Part shown: positions 34,270 to 46,215 of the stretch, piece by piece
Numbering within the stretch: position 1 is the stretch's first letter
Layout of the letters: each line of letters opens with the position of its first letter
DNA from: Spongospora subterranea f. sp. subterranea
Lineage: Eukaryota; Endomyxa: Phytomyxea; Phytomyxea; Plasmodiophorida
NCBI GenBank assembly: GCA_049724395.1
Contig: JAUGWO010000119.1
Span: 1-64,000 of the forward strand
Reading direction: 5' to 3'
DNA: 64,000 bases
Notes under the pieces: generated by a model
The model's input: only the letters and a program-made list of their open reading frames with translations
Told to the model about the DNA's origin: nothing
Database searches by the model: none
Made by a program: the position numbers and the translations under genes

Positions 34270-35145
34270 AACTGTCAACAGAAAGCGTATGTTTTTTCAT
34301 AGGACCTGGCACAACTCCAGATTCCAATATCAATGAACAAAGGTATTTGACACTCACTGGTTTCTTGTTCCAGTTACCTGTCCAAATGGTTCTTTAGAGC
34401 CGACTTGATTGCAAAAGAATCTAGACGATTAAGGTTTTCGATACTATAGTGACCCTTCCACCATGATCGAGCGCCGTATTAATTTGGACAATTATCAAGG
34501 AGACACGAAACTAATTAAATGCATTTGGCAGCCCCTTCTGTGGATTATACAGAGCCGCTGACCGATCTGGCATCCCTGCAACAGTTTTATCATCTTCTGC
34601 ATTTTGACCCTAGACACTGAAATCACGCTGTCGGTCGCCGTTCTGAATTATACTTGAGTGAGAGCAAAAACTTTTCGGGTGGAAGTCGTGAAGAGTCATA
34701 TGGAGAGTCATTGTCCGCGCCGTGCAATCAAGGATCACTTTTCGGGCACATATTTTTCTAATAAGCAATATCACAACGAAATTGCCGTACCAAAAATGCT
34801 GAAAACGTTTGACGAAGAATCCGTCTATGATCAAGCTACATAATTGATAATCAACGATATGGCAAACAGGAGCACATCTCTCAAGGTTTATAAACAACGC
34901 ACGCTTTATTAACACTAAGGGAATGAGCATTAACTAAACAGGCACATGATAAGTGAATTTCGATTTATAAAAGCAGGGCGATGACGCAAGAACAAAGCGT
35001 TGGGGTTTGGGGTCAATCTGTGACACCCTGAGCAAAAATTGCGGGGACCGGTGTCCGTCACGGAGTCCGTGGAAGCTGAATGGCGCTACAGCCTAGAAGT
35101 CAGTGTCCATTATCGAGAGGCGATCGTGTGTGTGATCTCGAATAC
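34270..35145. other. Stretch without recognisable genes
   Basis: A 61-codon plus frame (34658-34843; KTFRVEVVKSHMESHCPRRA) overlaps a 106-codon minus frame. Neither has a motif. It contains the NOP58 promoter region. Confidence 0.4.
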
Positions 35146-35151
35146 GCCATC

Positions 35152-36865
35152 ATGCTGATCCTGTACGAGACTCCAGCCGGATACGCCCTGTTCAAGGCCA
35201 ATAATGAAAAAGAAGCTCAGCCCCGTCGACAATATATTTCAACACTTTGAGGACGAATCCAAGGCCAACAAGCTCATCTCGTTCCAGGTATCCAGATGTT
35301 TATCGCCTCCTCTCATTACCGGGACTGATTGACCGTTTCGTCCAGGGATTTGCCAAATTTGCAGACACGACTGAGGCTCTTGAAGCCGCTACCTCTCTTT
35401 GCGATGGAACTCTCGGCAAGAAACTTAAATCTTTCTTGAAGAAATCCATTGTCAAAAAGGTACAATACATTCCGGCATCGAAGTCTATTGTGTTTTCTCG
35501 ATTCGCTAAATATATATTGTCATACAGAACTTGACCGATACTTTGGTTGTTGCCGATTCCACCTTGGGGAACTTAATCAAGACCAAGTTAGGGATTCAGT
35601 GTGTTTCAGACTCCATGACGCAGCAACTCTATCGTGGGATCCGTTCCCAGCTATCATCGCTTCTATCGGGATTACCCGATCAAGAGCTGCGAACCATGAC
35701 CTTGGGTCTGTCTCATTCCCTCTCCCGCCATAAGATCAAGTTCTCCCCCGATAAAGTCGACACCATGATCATCCAGGCGATTGCCCTTTTGGATGAGCTT
35801 GACAAAGAGTTAAACACATACGCCATGCGTGTTCGTGAATGGTATGGATGGCATTTCCCAGAAATGGCCAAAATCATTTCCGAGACTATCATCTACGCCA
35901 GAGTCGTGAAGCTCATGGGAGTTCGTACCAACGCGTCTACAACCGACTTGTCGTCTCTGATCGACGAAGATACGGAAAGCGAGCTGAAGCAAGCGGCTGA
36001 ACTATCAATGGGAACGGAAGTGTCTGAAGACGATATCAACCACATCACAGCTCTTTGCGATCAAGTTATCAGTATCGCCGAATACCGCACATCATTATTC
36101 GATTATCTCAAGTGCCGAATGGCGGCCATCGCTCCGAACTTGACGGTCATGGTTGGTGAGCTGGTCGGAGCTCGCCTCATCGCTCACGCCGGTTCTCTGC
36201 TGAACTTGGCCAAGTCGCCGGCATCGACGGTGCAAATTTTGGGCGCTGAGAAGGCGCTTTTCCGGGCCCTTAAAACCAAACATGAGACCCCTAAATATGG
36301 TCTGATCTATCACGCCAGTCTTGTTGGTCAAAGCGCTCCTAAGAATAAGGGCAAAATCAGTCGGGTGTTGGCCGGAAAGACGTCGTTGGCTGCTCGTGTG
36401 GATGCGTTGGGAGATGCTGAAGGTGCCACAATCGCGTTCGCTAATAAGGAGAAAGTCGAGGCGCGCATGAGGGCTTTGGAAGGAGGTGTACGAGTGCCGG
36501 GTGAAGTCAGGAACCAGGAGAAGTACATGAAGGCGCCCGGTGCTGGACGGTCGTACAATCCGGCGGCAGATATCGTGATGAAGACCGAAGCAGTGGAGGA
36601 GAAACCTACCGAAAAGAAAGAAAAGAAACAAAAAAAGAGAAGCGCCGAGGAGGTTGAAGACATTGAAGAGGAGAAAGTGTCAAAGAAGGCGAAAAGGGAT
36701 AAATCCACTGTTGGTAAGGAGAAAAAGGAAAAGAAGAGAGTCGTTGAAGAGGTTGTGAAAGTCGATGAAGAGAAGGTGTCAAAAAAAGAGAAGAGAGATA
36801 AATCCAGTGCCGATAAGGAGAAGAAAAAGTCAAAGAAGAAATCTAAATCAACGTCAGACGAATAA
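35152..36865 (+). CDS. NOP58: Nop58, box C/D snoRNP core protein
   Basis: Nucleolar scaffold of box C/D snoRNPs, needed for rRNA 2'-O-methylation and processing. Exons 35152-35287, 35346-35459, 35528-36865. The N-terminus MLILYETPAGYALFKANNE is diagnostic; then a NOP5NT region (GFAKFADTTEALEAATSL), a coiled coil, and the NOP domain with LMGVRTNASTTDL, APNLTVMVGELVGARLIAHA and GSLLNLAKSPASTVQILGAE, and finally a lysine tail with two copies of a KKEKR/EEEKVSKK repeat, as in yeast Nop58. In exon 1 the frame shifts at the A5 run 35207-35211: four A would give NNEKKLSPVDNIFQHFEDES without a break. Since the gene is essential and otherwise perfect, an assembly indel is most likely. Confidence 0.95.
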
Positions 36866-37144
36866 AAACTGTGTCACTATCTGCCTATAAACGATTGCCC
36901 CATGATGGAATTCATGAATTTATTGTCACAATGACATCGGTTTTGTCGCAAAAATGGTCAATACACAGTCACTCGGGATATTATGGAGCCGTCATTGGAG
37001 TATGAATCCGGCACACGCCCATCCTTGAGAGAACTATTGACCAAGCGGCCGTCAGGTAATTACTGCTCGCTCTGGCTATTCGACCAAAACGCCATTGATC
37101 GTGGTCGTCAGTGATTCTGTTGTGCCGGTGGGTGCCAGGCCGAC

Positions 37145-38778
37145 ATGGCGCAACCGCCTCCCCCCGTCATCGTTACAGGTCCACGAATGGGGCCGCGCGA
37201 CTGGGCAACGCTAAGTGTCAATGCCGACGCGTCCAAAGGCAAAAGCTGGACTGGTCAATCCATGACCGGATCCATTTCACTGAATAGCGATCGACTCGCT
37301 CAGTCATCAACGTCTTCACTTCCGGATTCATCATCAGCTTCAGGTGTATTTCAAATTTAATGTCTAACTGAATTATCGGTGGCAATTATTGACGTTGTGT
37401 TGTGTGTTTTTGGAAAAGCCCCTGGACCTGACCAGTGGGGAAAATCGTCGTCGATGCGCCCAGCAGGGGCAGTGGAAAAGAATTGGGGAAAACATCGCGC
37501 GGAGCGTGCCAACCTGGACAAACGCGATAAGCTGATCCAGGAGGTAATCGATACGGAGCGGTCATATGTGGCGTCGCTTCAGACAATGGCCGCCCAGTAC
37601 GCCGCACCACTCAAAGAAAATCCACAAAAGTATGGGGTGAAAAGGGAGCAGGTCGCCACCGTCTTCGAAAATATCGACCCAATTGCGGCATTCCACCTCA
37701 TATTCCTCGTTGAACTAGAGAAAGAACGGAATCTCGCCAAGGTCATCATCCGGTTTGGCGATTTCCTCAAAATGTTCGTTGTTTTCGATTGGTGCAATAT
37801 TGTTTTCATCAATGGCTTGACTGTTGCTGATTAGGTATACGACTTTCATCTCTACCTATGATAAGGTCGTACGGTTGCTTGGTCAGATGCGAAAATCGAG
37901 CAAATTCACACGATTCCTCGATGAGACTCGTATGCACGTTGAGTGTAAAGGTCTCGACCCTGATGTCTTTCATGATCATGCCAATACAACGGATTCCTCG
38001 ATATGAATTGCTTCTACGCGAGCTGATTTCCTGCTCCGAGATCGATCCGGACCTGAATCAGGCCTACGACCGAATCCGATACATCGCCAAACATGTCAAT
38101 GAGACGCAGCGCCATGTCGAGAACATGCTGAAGTTGCTGGAGATTCAGGATCGCATTACTAATAGCGACCTGGAGTTTGACTTGCTCCAGCCGCATCGCC
38201 GCCTGATCAAGGAAGGACGTCTGCAGCAGAAAACTGCAAGCAAACTGCATAAACTGAAGCCGCGCGTAATATTCCTGTTTTCGGATATTATCCTGTGGAC
38301 ATCGACATCTAACAGTTATCTGGGGCACATCGATTTGAGCTGTGTCACGATAAAGGACCACGACAGCGAAAAGAACAAGGATATCACATTTCGATTAGGC
38401 ATTGACGGCAACGAGGCAAGCGATTTGGTCTGGAGGTGCGAGACACCAGCGGAATGTGTTGAATGGAGAGAGGCCATCAATACGGCAATGGTGAAGCTAT
38501 GTGAGGTGTTCGTAAGTAGATTGGACGAGAAGGATCGCGAGAGGTTCGTGGCCATGTCTGGCGACGTCACAGTAGGGAAGGCCGAGATGCTGCGGCAAGC
38601 GAAGCTCTCCATCAGGCGGAAGAAGTACGAGAGGCAGCAAGGTGGCGCGATGCACACGTTTATGAAGGAGAAGTTGCATGAGCTCCAAACCAATAATAAT
38701 ACGATTGGAAACGATGATGACGATAAGGAGTCGTCATTCGAGGCCAGTACAATAACGTCAGAAGTCAATAATGAATAG
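37145..38778 (+). CDS. Rho guanine-nucleotide exchange factor (DH-PH)
   Basis: Exchange factor for Rho-type GTPases. Exons 37145-37343, 37419-37773, 37835-38778; about 498 residues. N-terminal Pro/Ser-rich region, then a DH domain: CR1 KRDKLIQEVIDTERSYVASL, CR2 FTRFLDETRMHVECKGLD, CR3 SFMIMPIQRIPRYELLLREL with the invariant P-x-Q-R-I-x-R-Y. A PH domain follows (RRLIKEGRLQQKTASKLHKL to VEWREAINTAM with the closing Trp helix), then a basic helix and an acidic tail. No SH3 or FYVE. Between CR2 and CR3 the C3 run at 37958-37960 carries one base too many for a continuous frame. Single small DH-PH protein, FGD-like in layout. Confidence 0.92.
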
Positions 38779-38874
38779 ATGACATTTAATATACGATATC
38801 ACCCGACCCAATAAATCGGAAATCGTGACGAGAATTGATTCCATATTATAACAGTGACTTCACATTTATAGAAA

Positions 38875-40154
38875 TTACATTAAACGCAATGCTCCTGCTA
38901 CATAACTCACGGAACACTCCTTAACCGACGTACATTTGGCTGAATGGGCATAATTCAGAAACTGCATGCAGTACTGCGACGGTCCGAGAGATGCAACAGC
39001 ATGCAGTAGCAATGAGATGGGGACTCGGCCACAGATTGTGTTCCCGTATTTCTGTAAATAGCGTTCAAATTTGACAGGTTGCAGCGTTTGAATGGCTCGC
39101 ATTGCCAGTTGATCAATAGCGCAGATGGACTCGTAAACTGAACCATGTAAAGGATTATAATAAGTATATCCGAAGCGATCACCAAAATGCATGAAATCGG
39201 ACGAGATGATGAATAGAGTGCTCGGATCCGCTGATAAAACATACATGTCATGCATAGTTTGAAGATATAAAACAGTGAGTCTGACCTAGATATTTCGCGA
39301 AAATGCTGCCGTATTCTTGTTGGCGTTCCTTTGGAACAGATCCGACTACGATGGGCACGATTCGGCAATTACGTGGATTGAAAGTATAGGCAATAAAGGG
39401 TAAATGCTGACCAGGGTGCACTCAGATCAAGCATTGGAATGATCAGTTGAAAAAAAGCGGTGAATTTTAACAACTGGTGACGTGACAGTACTGAAGAAAA
39501 TGGTGAATAAAAATCCGACCATTTCAATTGAATGTTCTCGCTCATCAATCGATTTGGTCATCACTTCAAATATTCCTGTTTCCTGAAGTTCTTGTACAGT
39601 CTCAGTGCAAATGGTCAGGTTTCCGATTGGCGTCTCGCATCCATCGACAGCAGGAATCATGCACAACCCTGTTGAATGGTGATGGGATGGACCCTTAATC
39701 AAAATCAGTTTCAGATAGCTGCCTCTGCAATGAATCAGTACCGCAATCATACTAGTATAAATATGCGACTGTATCTCGAGGGAACAATATGTTTATACGA
39801 ATGTGCAGCCACCTAAACTCAGAACGCGAGTTACAATCAACAGAATCGTTCATTGACCCTAGAAAAATACCTGCCCAGAATACCTAAACTATGATCAGAA
39901 AAGACCAACACAATCAATAAATCGTGAACCCTAACCTATATCCAGCGTGAGGAGCAATAATAGCACGAATATTACTGACAGAGCCTTTGACCCCGTCGAA
40001 CCATTCCGAAATCTGGCAATTGAGCTTATCCCCTACCGAACCGATTCAAAGAAAGCATCCCGTGAAGGTTCCTCTCTGGCCCTGCCCTACCGTCTGATTC
40101 ATACCAGGTCCCAGCATGGGTGGCTGATCGTGATCCGTTCTTCCTCTTATCCAT
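38875..40154 (-). CDS. MEMO1: MEMO/Mho1 family protein, seven exons
   Basis: Homologue of human MEMO1 and yeast Mho1, a dioxygenase-like fold that binds copper or iron and acts in redox and cytoskeletal signalling. Exons 40154-40091, 40032-39936, 39883-39871, 39812-39753, 39693-39520, 39406-39286, 39230-38875; the spliced frame is 294 codons plus stop, against 297 residues in human. Conserved parts in order: RSATHAGTWYESD, AIIAPHAGYRYSGQVAAHSY, RIFILGPSHHHS, DEREHSIEMHLPF, RIVPIVVGSV, LFIISSDFMHFGDRFGY, NTICGRVPISLLLHA, ECSVSYVAGAL. All three metal-site His regions (HAGY, GPSHH, SSDFxHxG) are present. The third exon is only 13 bases yet encodes YSG of a conserved motif. Confidence 0.95.
39871..39883 (-). 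other. 13-base microexon of the MEMO gene
   Basis: Flanked by TTTAG on one side and GTATTTTT on the other, with introns of 52 and 58 bases. It joins ...GGA TAT AG to GTG GCT GCA and restores the family motif P-H-A-G-Y-x-Y-S-G-x-V-A-A. Skipping it would shift the frame. Confidence 0.88.
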
Positions 40155-40422
40155 TAATTATCCAATATGAAAGAATAACCTGTTAATCCGTGTGATCATG
40201 TGACCGTGTTTCACTGCGCTCTCAATCACTTCGTCAGTCAAAACTTCATGGATCCACTAACATATCATCTCTTCGTTTCCGTGTAACATCATTGCCAGTG
40301 TAACAGAGCCACTGACTACCGCAACAGACCAGACCGATACCTTTTCAGACCAAGTTCGATTTTTATTGATATCTGGGTAACCGGGAGACGAGAAGATTGT
40401 TCAATGCAGCGTGGAGCGAAAT

Positions 40423-40722
40423 GAGCATCGAAGCACATATGACTGCCACATTGATTCCCATTGATATGCCGTCTTTCTCAATGATAAATGTTAGATTGGT
40501 TCCCATTGATATGCCGTCTTTTTTGATGATAAATGTTAGATTGGTTCCCATTGCTATGCCGTCTTTTTTATGATAAAGCAAAACAACGAGGGGTGTCCGA
40601 TCACGTCGACAAACAACACTGCGAAACCGCATGGCTAACATTTATCATAAAAAAACTGCATAGCAATGGGAACCAATGCAGCAGTCATGTGCGCTAATCT
40701 TTATTTAGACGCTTTCGATGCT
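40423..40722. repeat. Palindromic block with a 45-bp minisatellite
   Basis: 45-bp units (TTGATTCCCATTGATATGCC, then GTCTTT and GATAAATGTTAGA) at 40451-40495, 40496-40540 and a partial one to ~40578, with an inverted copy at ~40637-40690. The outer edges GAGCATCGAA (40423) and its reverse complement (to 40722) suggest a small inverted-repeat element. The unit is a multiple of three and stays open (KDGISMGTNLTFIIE), but I see no gene. Confidence 0.7.
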
Positions 40723-40889
40723 CTTTTGCATTCATTAATGTCGTTACATCGACGATATCTTCATGATCGTACCAGACATTGAAGTTTTTATCGCCACCAG
40801 AATATAAATAAATTCATTCCTACAAGGTACCTCTCTCACCTTTGATCATAGCCGTGAGACGTAGATTTTCTGGATCTCACCATTTATAA

Positions 40890-43310
40890 TCTCAATAATC
40901 GGTTGAAATTTGAAACATTCCAGAAACCCATTGCCATCTTCCAATATCTCCTTTCCTCAAGCAATCAGTTACATTAAAGGCGAACTACTACACAATTGTT
41001 GAAACAATAAAATGGAAGAAGTACTGTATTGCGACGTAGGGCGTATCAGTTAGATGTTGTAAATAACAAAGTGTATTAACAATGCGCTAAGGCGCATCAT
41101 CGCCACCTCGAAATAAAAGGTTAATCGGCAGGACTTCAGAGCTTTAAGCCGTCGCTTAATAAAAACAGGGCAGTCCTGGAGAAAATCTGTTACAGGCTCC
41201 CAGGAATTCTCAATATCCTCAAAGCTGAGCCATGAATATTAGCTTCCCAAATAAACCCATATTGGGATCATAATGAACATCCAGGACATTTTCAAATCCC
41301 GCGTCATCATGCGAGAATTTCTTGCAGACATCTTCTGTAATGTTCAGTGTCGAGTCGGCGTAGAACTTGAGTCGAGAGGAGTGGCAACATGATTTTTTTT
41401 TGGTAAGAATACTAATACGGAAGGGCCCAGTCCAGAGAACCTTCAGCTTATTTTTTTAAGCATTTAAAGCATTAGACACTAGGACAAAATCTCCCACAGA
41501 GAAGAGTGGGAGCTTAACCCTATTTCGCCTACAGTTTCAACAAGACGCCGTTGGTCCGTCTTCTCCCCGACAGGTTTATGCCACTTTTGCAGGGCTGGTC
41601 GAAGATCCTCCACTAAAGCATTTAGATTTGATCCAAATTTAGAGGGACAATCCAAAGGTGAGGACGGCGATTGGCCACAAAAGAGTGTGACAGCCGCAAG
41701 CCGATCAGGAGGCGTAGAGTGGTTGAGCGCAAAGCGAACAAGTGGAATAAGAATTGGTCAATCCCTCAAGTCGAGGCGGAGCTCGGAGATGAGGGATCGT
41801 GGGACATGAAAGAATGCGACGATTGACGACTACAATCGTACCATTGGGCCGGGGCAGTATGCCAGAGTAAAATGATGACGGATATGTAGGTTTAAACAAA
41901 GATTTCCAATCAACGAATTTTAAGAAATGGGATCCTCGATCCGAGACGAAGGTGAAAGTATTCTATACCGGCAGATCCAGTCAAGTAGACGTTCGGCTGC
42001 AAAAGCGGCAGTTGGATTCAAGCAGGGAAACAGTTCGGTAAAGGACGACAAAAGTCGCCTGGTCGTCCTTTGTCTCCATATTGTCGTGTTCTAATTGGTG
42101 GCGTCTATGATTGGGCAAGTAGTGACTCGGGCTAGGCAAGGCTGGGTTGCCATCCGATAGATCAGTGCGTCAACGTCAATCCCTAGACGTCGCAGAAAGG
42201 GTCTTCCCGACATTGGAATGTCAGCCATTCAAATTTGGTGACGCCGGAGGGTAACGGATCCGCCCTCCGGTTCCAGGAAAACTTAAAAAAGTACAAAACG
42301 TGAGCAGATGCCCTCATGGTCGCTGGCAAACCGGAAAGTGATTGGGTCTATGAAAACAGCTGAATCTGGGAAGTTATCAAATAAATTGTCTCCCATTACA
42401 GAAATCCGCGCCGTCGTCGATTGTTTTTGAACGACGGCTGTTGCAAAACCGACCGAAAGAATAACCGAAAACCCAAACACTTAAACCTCCACCCTTCGTA
42501 CTCTAAAATCGGAGATTCTTTCGGTTGGTTCTGCAACAGCCGTTGTATCCGCTGTGCCAAGGTAGCGGAAGGCATCATCAGTAGAAATAGTCTCACTGAA
42601 CTTCGGTAGTTCAGACGAGGAAATGGGATAGGTTTTCGTGGAAAGGGCTTTAGCAGAGACAGCAGGCTTGTCATTTATTGACTCTTTGAACTTGCAGTAG
42701 CAGCTGACTCATCACTTGGTTGGTTTGCTGCTGCTGTTGCATAAAGCTTTGTGACGACAGGTTGGATGGAGAAAAAGGAATCTAGATAAGAGGGACTTGA
42801 GGCGGAGGGGGAGGATCAGAAATTTGGTTCATCGGTATAGAGGAAGGTTTCATGGGATTGTGGATGGTTTTCCCAGACCTTGTTTGCATAAACTTTTGTA
42901 CCCTAGGGAGGAAGCGTAGTGGTCACTATTGCGCCGTAGGGCGTATGAAGTCTGTCTTCTTCCATTATTGTTTCGTAGTAGTTCGCCTATAATGTAATCT
43001 TTGACTGTGTTACGGTCGTGATTGCTTGAGGAAAGGAGATATTAGAGGATGGCAATGGGTTTATGGAATGTTTTGAGTTTCAACCGATTGTTAACTCTGC
43101 TTTATTCAAAAGGTTAAGCTTCCGGAATTTGCGAACAATGCCCCCGGAGCACCGGATTATTTTATCTGTGTTGGACAGCGCCATCTTGTGCGAAGATAGG
43201 CCACAATGGAAATAAATGGACAACGCCGTAGTTTGAGGAATAACAACTAACCCACACCATTGGATTATTTGACAGTCCTGAAATATTTCGAACGACAAAT
43301 TTCAAGGCCG
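40890..43310 (-). mobile_element. Ty3/gypsy (chromodomain) retroelement, heavily broken
   Basis: Fossil on the minus strand. From ~43300 down: a leader and LTR-like region, the start of gag (~42960-42680), a small protease-like remnant, then pol reduced mainly to integrase (~41990-41470), and a C-terminal region with the SRLKFYADS signature and a chromodomain (~41400-41130). Reverse transcriptase and RNase H are not recognisable. The leader and gag start occur twice, in opposite orientation, at ~42925-43090 and 40897-41050, so the left end is rearranged. Old and broken in many places (ten or more). Confidence 0.82.
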
Positions 43311-43481
43311 AACTCAATTTGACAAATTTCGATTAGTTGGTCCAAAGCAATCAATAATGACGGTGTGCGAGGGCCACGGGTGTGGCACGGCGACACACCG
43401 GCCGGGACTGCACTATTGTCCAGTGCACAGAACTGCAGTTGGCGTGTTTGAAAGTGGAGCGCGACCTTCCGAACTCAACTG

Positions 43482-43550
43482 TTCCGGCCGACTGCAGTGG
43501 TCCGGCCGACTGCCGACTGCAGTGGTCCGGCCGACTGCAGTGGTCCGGCG
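43482..43550. repeat. GC-rich minisatellite, ~18-bp unit
   Basis: Four tandem versions of TCCGGCCGACTGCAGTGG (43482-43500, a 25-bp variant 43501-43525, 43526-43543, partial 43544-43550), about 90 bases upstream of the CBS-domain gene start. It may lie in its promoter or 5' UTR. Confidence 0.85.
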
Positions 43551-43642
43551 ACCGATACACTCAACCAAAGCAGGACAGTCATTGGCTTTCCCCTCAGACA
43601 TTTCTGTTTTCTTCATCGCGTATCTAACACGAGCGGTCGCCA

Positions 43643-44878
43643 ATGTCGGAACCGCCTATACAAGTGGGACTTCATGCCGCTTATCCCCCCTTAGATGCTC
43701 TTTTACAGGCTCCGATCACAGTCTGTATTCCTCCCGAGCGCAATCTGGTTATTCTACACCATGCGTCGACGGTTGAGGCCGCCCTTCAGACGCTATCCCA
43801 GGCGCGTGTTCTGGTCCGTTTATCGTCCTTTTGCAATCATTCCGTATTAATTAACGAACGCTGAGCAAAGTCGGCTCCAGTAATGCGTCCTCACACTGAC
43901 GTTGACAGTTCTGTCCAATGGGTGGCCCTTGTCTCATGCCATGACCTATGCCGATTCATCGCCACACAAGCAGACTATCAGGCAGCCATGAAAACGCCAA
44001 TAAGTAAAGTGCTGGCCACATCGAGTTCCTCGCCATTGCAAGGTTCGACCGCATATTGGCAAACAAGTATCCTCTCCCATGAACCTGAGGCCATCTGTTC
44101 AGTTGAGGGACGAACCCGCATCATTAACGTGATTGAATTCCTAGGAAGTACTGGTCGGATGCACCGGTGCTTGGTCAACCGACAGAAAAATGGACTTCAA
44201 CCCTCTCCTGTATCCCAATCGGATATCAATCGGTGTATCGCATCCCATCTCTACGACTCAGAACCATTAATTCACTTTGCCAACGTGCAATTGCAAGCTC
44301 TAGGTATCGTCTCCATTAAATCCGCTCAACTCGGCCATCACACGACCGCTGATCAGGTTTTGGAGGCAAACGCCCTGTGTCTATAAACGATGATGCGACG
44401 TTAGCTGATGCGATCCATACACTAACCCAAATGCAGGTCTCATGTTTGGCTATCATCGATAAATCCCAGAAGACGTTGATTGGGAATTTCTCCCCATCGG
44501 ATTTACGAGGACTAGGTAAGCTATTGACCACTGGTCCATGAAGAAACTGGCAATTCTGATGTTATTTCTTAAGGTGCTGAATTGCCCGATCTTCTTCCTA
44601 AGAAGGTAGTTGACGTGTTGCGAAAGTACTCTCCGGCGTCATTGGAGCCGATATCGGTCTCGCCCACCGAATCGATTGGGGTTCTTATGACCCGTATGGC
44701 GACTACCAAACTGCATCATATATTCTGTCAGGATCCCAACGGAAAACCGCAAGGACTCATTACTCTTACCGATATCTGCAATATTCTTTACAAGGTACGA
44801 TTTGCCCGACATTTCTAACCCTAGTCCAATCACTGATATCTGATTCTATAGTTCAATCCAGACGACAATAAACAATAA
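43643..44878 (+). CDS. Four-CBS-domain regulatory protein (SNF4/Sds23-like)
   Basis: Exons 43643-43813, 43871-44303, 44357-44515, 44574-44794, 44852-44878 give an unbroken 336-residue frame; introns 53-58 bases. Four CBS units are readable: HASTVEAALQTLSQARVLSA (1), a pair-closing and second-unit region around AICSVEGRTRIINVIEFLGS (2), INDDATLADAIHTLTQMQVS (3), SPTESIGVLMTRMATTKLHH to GLITLTDICNILYK (4). CBS pairs bind adenine nucleotides. The four-repeat layout matches AMPK gamma (Snf4) and the fungal Sds23/Moc1 phosphatase regulators; without alignment I cannot choose, since the AMPK gamma Arg/Asp nucleotide signature is not obvious. The last exon is only nine codons. Confidence 0.8.
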
Positions 44879-44889
44879 TTTTGTATTCG

Positions 44890-46205
44890 TCAATGCAGTT
44901 GTATTTTATTTTTAGATCGCCTGTGCGATACTGACCACGAGGCCGTCAATAATGGGTTGCCTTCAATCTCATTTCCCGTTTGATTTGAATTTCATTGTCA
45001 CTCATAATCCAAATCCGCGGCCAATTTCCATAAACGTCCAGCTGCTGCATTATGGGCAAGATCTCCCCATTTTCCCCCATTTTCATATTACCAATATCAA
45101 CCATGGCAACTACTAAGACGACCATGATTGTCTGACGAAAAATAACTTTCTCTCATCCTGGGTTTTGCGCGTTGTTTCTCAATCCCTATCGATGGCGAAT
45201 TCAACAACTTCAACTTGATGAACCTGTTGTGGTTTGCATTCATTTGTCGATTTTGAAGTTACGGCTGGCTTGAATTCAAGGGCCAGTCTCATGGCGACAG
45301 AGTTCCTAGTGACCTGTGCGGTGACGAATGGCTGACAGTTTTTAATCAACACGCCCTGTCCAAGACCGAAACCGCCCTTCGCTCAAATCCAAATCTGAAC
45401 TTAATCGAGAAGTTGAGTTGTACGCTGTCGCTGATGCGGTTATTTTTGTCAGATTCGATCAAGACGCATTCAGAACTCCCAAACAGATGACCTCCAGACG
45501 ACGAATTAAGAGTTTGAAAGTCGAGACGTCATTGGTGTCATTCAATAAGAATTACAACAGTACTTTGATGATGCAACTTGGCAATTTTCTAACAGTTCGA
45601 TAGGAAGCGACGAACCCGCTCAGCATAATATATTGACAGGTGAATTTCGGTGGTAAAACTGGCACAAGAACGTATGTAGGTCATGGGGGGATTCGCTGCC
45701 CCCAACTACACGCTGACATTATCAAAAACATAATGCAATGATTTAGCTCTTTTTGTAGGCATTTATACGGCATTCACAAAAGGAACAAGGGTTCAGCGTA
45801 TATACAGAGTAAAACCATAGTGAGTAATCAGTGATAGTTTACTATTGAATTGAAAATTCCAGCACGGGTAGGAGTAAATACCAGCAAGCAACGAACCTGA
45901 ACCATTACCTCAAATCGAACCTGAGTCTATGCAAATGTTAGTCAGGATCCGCTGGCAGGACAGCGAGTTCAGCTGGCTTGTGTGCAATGGACCATTGACC
46001 CTAAATCCTAATATAGGCCATAGAGCCGTGTCTGTGACTGCACTACACTTCCCTAGTCATGCCATGCCGGCTCCGTTACACACTGCTCCAGTAGTCGTCC
46101 TGCCAGCTGCCATCCTATCATGCTGCATGCTGCAGTGGACCACCAGTACCAGAGATTGCTCATCATCCGCCTGGCATTGCTCGAACCGCATTCCGCAAGT
46201 TCCTC
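44890..46205. other. Stretch without recognisable genes
   Basis: Short frames only (45418-45603 and 45929-46258 on plus). The second overlaps the upstream region of the next gene and may contain its unresolved first exon. Confidence 0.4.
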
Positions 46206-46215
46206 CTGTCTTTAG

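Noticed and set aside
36095-36833. Antisense frames inside NOP58
   Set aside because: Shadows; the plus-strand frame is conserved throughout.
42432-42545. 28-bp near-perfect inverted repeat as a regulatory hairpin
   Set aside because: It lies inside the broken gypsy element and is best seen as part of its internal decay.
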